From Glandiceps talaboti (Eukaryota > Hemichordata > Enteropneusta > Spengelidae), in assembly GCF_964340395.1 (NCBI RefSeq), contig NC_135553.1, positions 13,904,501 to 13,968,500 of the forward strand: DNA of 64,000 bases. Direction: 5' to 3'. This document shows, piece by piece, positions 27,549-36,500 of this stretch (position 1 is the stretch's first letter; every line of letters starts with the position of its first letter). Below the pieces are notes generated by a model, which saw nothing but the letters and a program-made list of their open reading frames with translations, was not told the DNA's origin and ran no database searches. The position numbers and the translations under genes were made by a program.

Positions 27549-30500
27549 AAACCAAACCAGTTTCATTCAAACCTAGCACAAAATAAGATTCTAAAATGAA
27601 TGTCACTTTGTTTTGTAGCCTTATCTAAATTAACTGTAACCCATATTTAGCCATATTTATTTGCAGCTCACCATTTTCCACACTTATTATCTCAGGCCTT
27701 TTTTAAAAGGACATTCAATGGATATACATTCCATATTATGTAAAATATTTTTGATTACTGGTGACAGCTATTTGAGGAGCTCTAAGTGCATAAAGCGTCG
27801 CCTATGAATATTGTACACTTGTAAGTTATTTCAAATAGATTTCGATACAAGAACTGAATACAAATAAGCTTCACATTGTGCAGTACATTGTAGATGAACA
27901 ACTAAAATATTATTTGTACATTTCAATTCTTTTCAGTGCTGGTTACCGAGTAAAGTATATAGGCCGTGTTGACGTGGGGCAGGTGTGTATCTAACCTATA
28001 ATGTACTGATTGCTTGCCTGATAACTTTCTCTCTGCTTTTATTTGCTTTGATTGTGACTTTATTATTTGTAATGGATTCCAGGGGTTATCTACCTGTGCT
28101 TTATCTATTGATATTTCAACAGAGAATATCAGTATTCTGACAGTGCTTTATGATGCTCTGTCTTTATCTTTCCACAGCAGTTTATTACATTATAAAAAGG
28201 TCACCATTCTTAATCCTGTAATCTTTCACAGTTCTTAATTCTTTATTTATGAAACCATTCATTTTTTATATCTATACCTGTTTTGTTTACTGAGCATGTA
28301 TATTGTTATATACCTTAAAGCTATAACAAGGTTAGGTTGTTTGTGTAACACGACTCATCTGATTCGGATGTCTACATCAGTCTGCAGCTTCAGGGTTGCT
28401 TCAGGTAATACGGAGATATGATTTCACAAAGCTTTGGGATAGTGCAATATGAGAACAATACCTGTCTACATTAACTCTCTGCACTGTAAACCATATGAGT
28501 CGTAACCGTGTCCTCAAAGCCAATTTGACACACTGCTGATACACAGAATTTTCTTATGCTGCACCAATGTTAAGTGTTCTCCCATCCCTTACTATGTCGT
28601 AACTCACAAGAAAACATGTCTTTTTTTATCATTTTGACCTACAACAACAAACAGTGGCTTTTGTTAAGTGCATGCTGGTCATACCTAACAAACAGTCAAC
28701 AAGAGCTAATTATATATGCACAAAATTAGTAGATCTACTGTAGATGAAGGCTTGACCTAAATGCATGTATTTATTGTATTTCATCTGCTTTTCATCTACG
28801 AAATAATATGCCCAAAAGTATATCTACTGTAGATATAGATTTTTGTCTGCTGTAGATGAACAGTAGATCTACTGTAGATGAAATGTTGATCTACTCGTTT
28901 GGTAAGTGTTTACACATAAAATTCTAGGATTAAAAAGATTGACACAAAATTAGGATTAACAAAAGATTTGCAAAATAATGTATTTCTCTGGCTTATGTTA
29001 AATGAAGTGATATGACTAAATGTATGACTTCGGTAACGTGACTATCTAGGATGTCCTTGCTTTGGAAAATTGAACATGTATGTGAAATGCATACAATATA
29101 AATTCGTATAATAACAACATGTAATGGACTTAATTTCATGTAGGCCAGTGATTCACTAATTGCACAGTCAAGTTGAAAAGATGGAACTCAAGAAAATATC
29201 TTACCTATCTACCAATTTAGTGGAATCGCCTACATCTACTTACCTGCCATAACTTAAGAATACAGGGCTTAATTAGTACATCTTTATATATTGACTACAC
29301 TGGTCCATTATGTAAGGCAAACAAAATGAAGGAGACATTTTATATGACATCTAGGGAACTTGAATACAGGATATATGTAGTTCACAAAATGATTGTTAGA
29401 GGCTGTATTCAATGCTAAATTATTCTTAAATTTTAAAACTTGGCCATATTTCCTTCAGGTGTACCAAATTTTGTTTGGCTTTACCACCTTATAAATAATG
29501 TATGTTTTAATCATTATTTCTACCTGCTTTATTGAACCCAAGATCAATTAAGTTTAGAACAGCATTACAGAACAGAATAGTATAGAAAGGTGCAGTCCTT
29601 GACTCGAGTAGGCCAAGATAGCTTCTTTTAATTCCCTAATGATGTCCACAGTCTTCTAGATTCTTATCTGTAATTGCATAGATGTTTTATCAAAATTAGG
29701 TCAACAGAAGTTGGGATTTTAATACAAGACATACAGCATTCCAGCTGAGTCTTACTTTTTTTTTAATGTCATTAGCCTATGTTGACAATTCCAGTAATGT
29801 GTATTTCATTGCTGCATAAAAATAATCTCATTAATATTACCAATGCCCACTAAATATTTCTCAGGGGCATCAGAGTGTGGCATATGGCATAAAGGATATT
29901 AAACATATCTGTCTGTCTGTTTGATTTTCTGATCTTAAAATTGCATTTAATATGCAATACATGTCAGTGGTATTTGTAACATTTTTTCTTAAGGATCAAA
30001 GGCGTTAAAAAATGCCCTTCTTTTGAATTGGAACTGTATAATTTAAATAGCATCCAAGAAAATCAATAAACCCATTATCTGTCTTGAAATTAGGAGATAG
30101 TTTATATCGTATATTTAGATTTAAAATATGAAACATTTGAAAACAAATATGTTTGTGTCTGTATGTGTATGTGGTGGATGGGGAGGAGGTATTATCATCC
30201 TTTTTATTACTGCTTTTAGTGCATGGATGTATAACACAGGTTCAATGAAAATGGTGGTAACTCTATAAAGAATGGAAAATAGTATGTGTAATTTAACAGG
30301 GTGAACACCATCACATCTGTTATTAACCAGTCACTTTCACACCACAGAATTCTTCATTGAGAAATGTTACAATAAACTGGAGGAGGTGTTTACAGAAAGT
30401 AAATAACTAATTATAGTATATTATAAATGTATGAATCAAAAGTAAGCTATTCTCAGCTAAAACACTAGACAGTATAAAAGTTGAAAAGAAGACATCAGTA

Positions 30501-33500
30501 AGTTCAAAATTATGGTGGATTGACATTGACTGATGAAACTTCAGTTTCCACTAGGCTTGTAATGTTCCAGTTCAATTGTAAAGAGCTGAACAATTCTCAC
30601 AGTGAGGTACAGAGTGATATAACTTGTATGGACATGACAGTGATAAAGTGAGAATGACTGATAGTCATGGTGTGCGAAAGTCAGGGGTGAAAACTGTCAA
30701 TGATGTGACAGTTCTTGTTGCAAGGAAATGGTAATCAGAACATATCCATCTCTTTTTTGCAGAATTTAGTGAGATATTTGATAGCGTGTGATTCAGGATA
30801 TACATGTAATAGAATCTTCCTGTTAAGTTTGAAATCCATCAAATATGTAAATCTGTGTCGTGTATTCCTAGAAACTTGGTAATAAAAAAGCTTAAGAGTA
30901 ATTTAAGAATAGAATTTTGAAATGAAAGTTTTAAATCAGGAAGTTGTATCTGGAAATGCTTGACTGCTATACTTGATGGTTTTGATGAGTCTGCATATTA
31001 AGTACATGTACATAGTATACATTTTATAGTAACAGTGAAGTTACCTTTATTGGAATCTAGTTTTTGAAGTGACTACGTAGCTTTCTTACAAATCTCTCAT
31101 ACATCATCCACGTAATGATGTTATGCCATTTGGGCAGGTAATTTTACTATACATTTTATGGTATGGAGTGTTTGTGGCAAGATATCTAATAAATTAGTGC
31201 TGACATTTTTCCATAATTTGTAAATACATGTATGATTAGTTTCTATCTTTAAATCATAGTCATCAATATGCAGATATAACAATGAAATTTGTGATTTCAA
31301 TGTTATCCAAATACGTCATGTGCAAAAACCTAAAAGAAAAAAAAAAGGTTTTTGTTAGTGTATTTTTTAATAGGATGAATTCTTCAAATTTAATGGTATG
31401 TGAAGTCAAGGTATTTTTACATTTGAAAGTAATGTAATTGTGTATTTTATAGAAAAGTGCTTGAAACAAAAAGAGATTGATTGAATTATCATAAACTGGA
31501 TGACCACTTCAGTGCCATAATATTATTCGCTTAGTAACCAGTCTTTTGAGTCAGTCAGCTCAGTTTAAGATTTGCCCTATATCATTCAACACATTATGCA
31601 TTTACTGTACATGTATTTGGAGTGATATATGTTTGCATTGTACAAACATAGTCATAATTACAGTGAAAAATCACACTCAATATTGTGTTCAAAGGAAACT
31701 TAGTGGCTAAGTGCAATTTTAACTTTACACAGATGCTTGAACATACAAATGTATAATGTAATTCAGTTATAAGTAAATAAACTGCGTGTTCAATTGTCTA
31801 GCTCTGGCTTTACAGTAAATAATATTTTAAAAGTGAACGCAATTCCAGGAAGGATGCATTTTCATAAACTTTGGGTTCCGGAGAGTCATTTCATGATTTT
31901 ACATCAACTGTACTACAGTGAGGGATAATTTGAACTTGTGCCTCATTTGGACATTTTTGCTGTGGGCGATATGAGAATCACCAGGAATACACGTACAATA
32001 GGTGAACAATTAATATTTGTGACTCCTAAGTGCTAATTACTACCTTCAGTGAAAACTCTATGAATATTCATTGGTGTTCCACTGAAATTCTGTGTAATAT
32101 AGGTGATATAACACCATGAAATTACTTTCCAGAACCTGAAATTTATGAAAATGCCTTTATTCCTTTTAATTTACAAACAGATACAAATGTCATTGCTGAT
32201 GATTGAAAATGAAAATGACTGATTGGGTTCAAATTCATTACCATCGTCGGCTTGTATATGTCAGGGATCTGCAGAATTGACGTTCTTTTTCCATCTTATT
32301 GTAGGATGGGGGTGTGAATCAGATAGAAGGAGCCATAATGTCCATCATCAAGAAACATGAAAAACAGCCACAGGTAAACTCAACTGGTCCTCGATAATTA
32401 GATACCATTCCACAATATTTGTCTTCATTCAGCCAGAAAAAAAATGAGTGACCTAAGGAGGTTTGTCACTCTAAGTTCAAAGACGAGTAGTGACACATTC
32501 CTTGGGAAAGTCATGTTTTCTGGCTGAATGAGAGAAATAGTTGGAAATAATATGACTTCTGATTTTAATATAATTTTACCTTAAGGCAAGAATGATTATT
32601 GAAAATCTGGAAATAATGACTAGGGTATAAATTTCTATTTCTTTTCGAAAGCATGCAACATTGCTTGGCATGGTATAAAATACAAACTCATTTGGATTGT
32701 GATTGAGTCAATTTCTAATATTCAGAAGTTTTCATGTTTGGCATATCCAAATGGTGATGACAATCAAACCTTTCTGATTGTGTATTACTTTACAAGATCA
32801 ATGCAGTGTTTGAAGAAAATGAAACCCTCAGTAAGTACTCAATGTCACTGGATATAGGTCAGGGTCAAAATGTGAAAGCCCAGTGTAAGACTCAAACAGT
32901 GTACATGTCGTTGACTAAAATATTCGTAGGTGTAGATTTAGGTGTAGGTGTAGGAACTTCTTTCTAATAGACAGCCTGAAATTTGTCTTAAAAAATAAAC
33001 ATTGGTGCTAAATGAATTCAAGTGACATATGATATATAGATATATAAATTTACCAAAGTATTGTATTAAAGACTGCATCATATGTTCCTTGATTTCTTCT
33101 GTACTGATTGTAGTAAGAAGAAATCAAACTTAATAATCAGGTCCAAAATATCTTCCCACGTACACACACAAGTTTACATTACTGACATCTGGATTCTTTT
33201 ACATTTCAATTATAAACAGACTGTTCTGAAAACAGTTTGTACCCATGGCTGCAGTCAATATACTGAACAGATCACAATCTTTGTTGACATTTACATTCAT
33301 TTTCCTTCAGTTACTGTTGTGTTGAGAACCACATCAGAATCTTTGTAATTTAATACTCGCCTCTCTACCAATTAATTTTAATGCTAGAATATATTTGCAT
33401 GTACTGTATGTAGAATTCTTTTGAGTTTGTGAGCTCAGTTGTGAAATCTCATCAAACATGTATATAATAACTTAATTGTGGTTGTACATGGTAATCAAGT

Positions 33501-36500
33501 TATTATATGTTAAATGTGATCAACACTATTCAGATTTGTTGACTCACATTTACATTAAGGTCTTATAATTTCTGGGTGACTGAGTGAAATGTGAAATATT
33601 TTGACTTGTATTTGACATCATTCGTTACATGTCAGCAACGGTTCTATTGTCATCCTGTCCAGGAACCACTTAAAACTAGACTGATATTTTTTATACAATT
33701 TTGGTTGATTAAGTGATATGTTACATGTTTTGACTTGCATTTGAAGTGATTTTTTGTGTGTCTTTAATTATTATATTCTCAGTCTGTATAACCACTTTAA
33801 ACCACACTGATATTTTTATACACTTTTTGGTTGTTCTACTGTCATCCTGTCTGGTAGCCACTTAAAACTAGACTGATATTTTTATAATTTTTGGTTGATT
33901 GAGTGAAATGTTAAAATGTTTTGACTCACATTTGAAATTGTTCTGTACATCTCTTTGAATGTTCTATTCCCATCCTGTCTGGGAGCCACTTAAAACTAAA
34001 GTGATATTTCTCTCTTTCTCTACCTTTTAATGTACTAAATATAGGACTATGAGGTGAGTTAAGTACATGCTCTATGCCCTCATTTCAGAACACCTTTACA
34101 ACATGCACAATTTACTTTTCTCCTCGCTTTTTATCCCCATTACCATAATAAAAATAGTCTGAATAGCGCTCATAAAGTCAAAGTATTGACTGACAATTCC
34201 TTTAACTGAGCCAATTGTAGATGAAAGGGACTGTACATTGTATCAGCAACTCAAGTGAAATAATTTATTCATGACTAGCTTAATGCTTCTGATCAGCATT
34301 TTCTAAACTTTCAAGATGTTAAAAGCATACTAAGTAGTGGTAGATGGAATGGCAAGCATTCTTATCTGTAGTATTTGTATGGTGACAAATCAAATTATGA
34401 CCTCACATGACTTAACAGCATATGAGTCTGCACTTCTAATTGTGGTTTATCCTTGCGAATGATTGCAGACCTTGTCATGCCTGAACTCCACTGGAATGCT
34501 AAATAATGTATAACTTGTGTGTATAAATATGAAGTAGAAGCTGTTGTTGCTCATGCATCACTGTCTAGTTGAAACATCAAGTGCTACATAATTCCGTGTT
34601 GAAACCTTATACACATTTAACAGTCAGTAATTTGTAGTTTTTAGCAACCTTGAGAATCATCCCATCTATCAGTTTTTTTATGTGTTCATGGAAAACTATT
34701 CCTGACCTTAGGAACCCAGGTTGATTGCATATAAACCTTGCACAATGATGAGGCAACTTAATCATTAACAGTGTATATATCTCTATCTTTTCCCACTTCA
34801 TAACTATCATTCACATAAATAAGAAATAAAATGTTAGATTGTCATTTTCAGTAAGCCATATAGACTCAAATGTTTAAATATGTACCATACTTTTCACAGA
34901 AATTAGGTATTTGTATGTGTATGTATCTTGTTCCGACAGAGAAACCAATCAGCAAAATTCGGAAACCAATCACCAAAATTACACTATAGATTTAAATGTA
35001 ACGAAAAGTATAAATTGATGTTAATTGTTTGTGTCTATATGTTCACTGAATCTTTGGCTAAATTGCTAATTCTTCAAGTTGTTTATAATGCCTTGCAATT
35101 TTCCCCAAGAGATAAATTGTGTCTGATGTTACAGATATTTGTTGGATAATTGATTAATTTCATGCTATGTGTTTTTCTGAATAGGATGTATGGCTTGAAT
35201 TGGGAGAAACTGATGTACTTGTTACTAATATTAAATCTAGAAAATTGGACTTCAAACACTCATATACAGAGGTGTCATCTTGTGGGCGAAGAACAGATGC
35301 ACTGACTTACTTTGCTTATATAGCTGGGTACGTACAAACCAGTCAACAAACCATTCTATTGGCATTGCAAATTGTGTGTACATATCCAACCATTTACTAC
35401 TTTATATGTATCTATGCATACCATGGTATTCTTTGGCATTGCTCCACATTCATCATGTACTTTACGTGATGTTCACAGGCAAAGTAGAATGTAATAATGA
35501 ACCACCTTGCTGTAAAATTGTATGAATACTAGTCGGGCTGGGTGGTACTGTAACACTCTTGTGGTTGTTGAGCCTAAAAATACCTTGTCAAATGCTGTGT
35601 AATGCTCAAAGTACATGTATAATGTACATCATTATAATACCAACTGAAAGTTACCAAAAGTGGATGTTTTAAAGTTCAGAAAAAATGTCAAGGGATTGAC
35701 TTTTACCAACAAAGTAGCAACAATGTGAGATTAACTTCATCTTTGATATGTTTCATCTTGTAGAGAAACTACCTGTACCTTAGCCAAGTCTTTTATATGT
35801 TATGTCTTTGAAGCCAAGCAGGAGGAGGAGGTAATATTATGTTATATACTATGTACTTCTCCTTGTGTCGCTAAATGTCAATTTAATTTATTACTTACGA
35901 AAACACGTCAAACACAAGTGCATATATCCAAGTGCCCACACTGGCATTCACTCGGAATGGGTTTCTCTTATTATTACATATGTCTATCCGAAACAGCAAC
36001 TTTCCCTAAAAATGATACTGTGTGATTATGTGCTTTTGTGTTCATTACAAATACCACTAGCATGCACACACACCAGTGCAAGTCATCTCTGGTACATACA
36101 TTGTACACATTGTATGTAATAATTTGCTTCATGACATTGTCAAATTTGGCTATATTTGTAGTAAAAATCAATATTTGCTTCATAACTAAAAATTTAAATA
36201 GGGACTCCGATTCAAGTTTCTCCCCTCATATTAGCAAGTGCAAACTTTATTTTAAGACATTGACCTTTAGGGTCAATTATGTTAGGGTCAATTATTACAA
36301 TCAGTAAAGAATACTATAACAACATGGTTAGGGATGCTAGATTGCAAGTTAGGTTCATGCAATGACTGTACATTTTTCACTAAATACTAAATTGTTAATA
36401 AATGGAAGGATAGGCCTCCTGTCCACCTCACTGTTATTAGAACCCTCTTGCCCATATTGATAATGTATTACGGTATATGTACATGTTAAAATCCCTCTAA

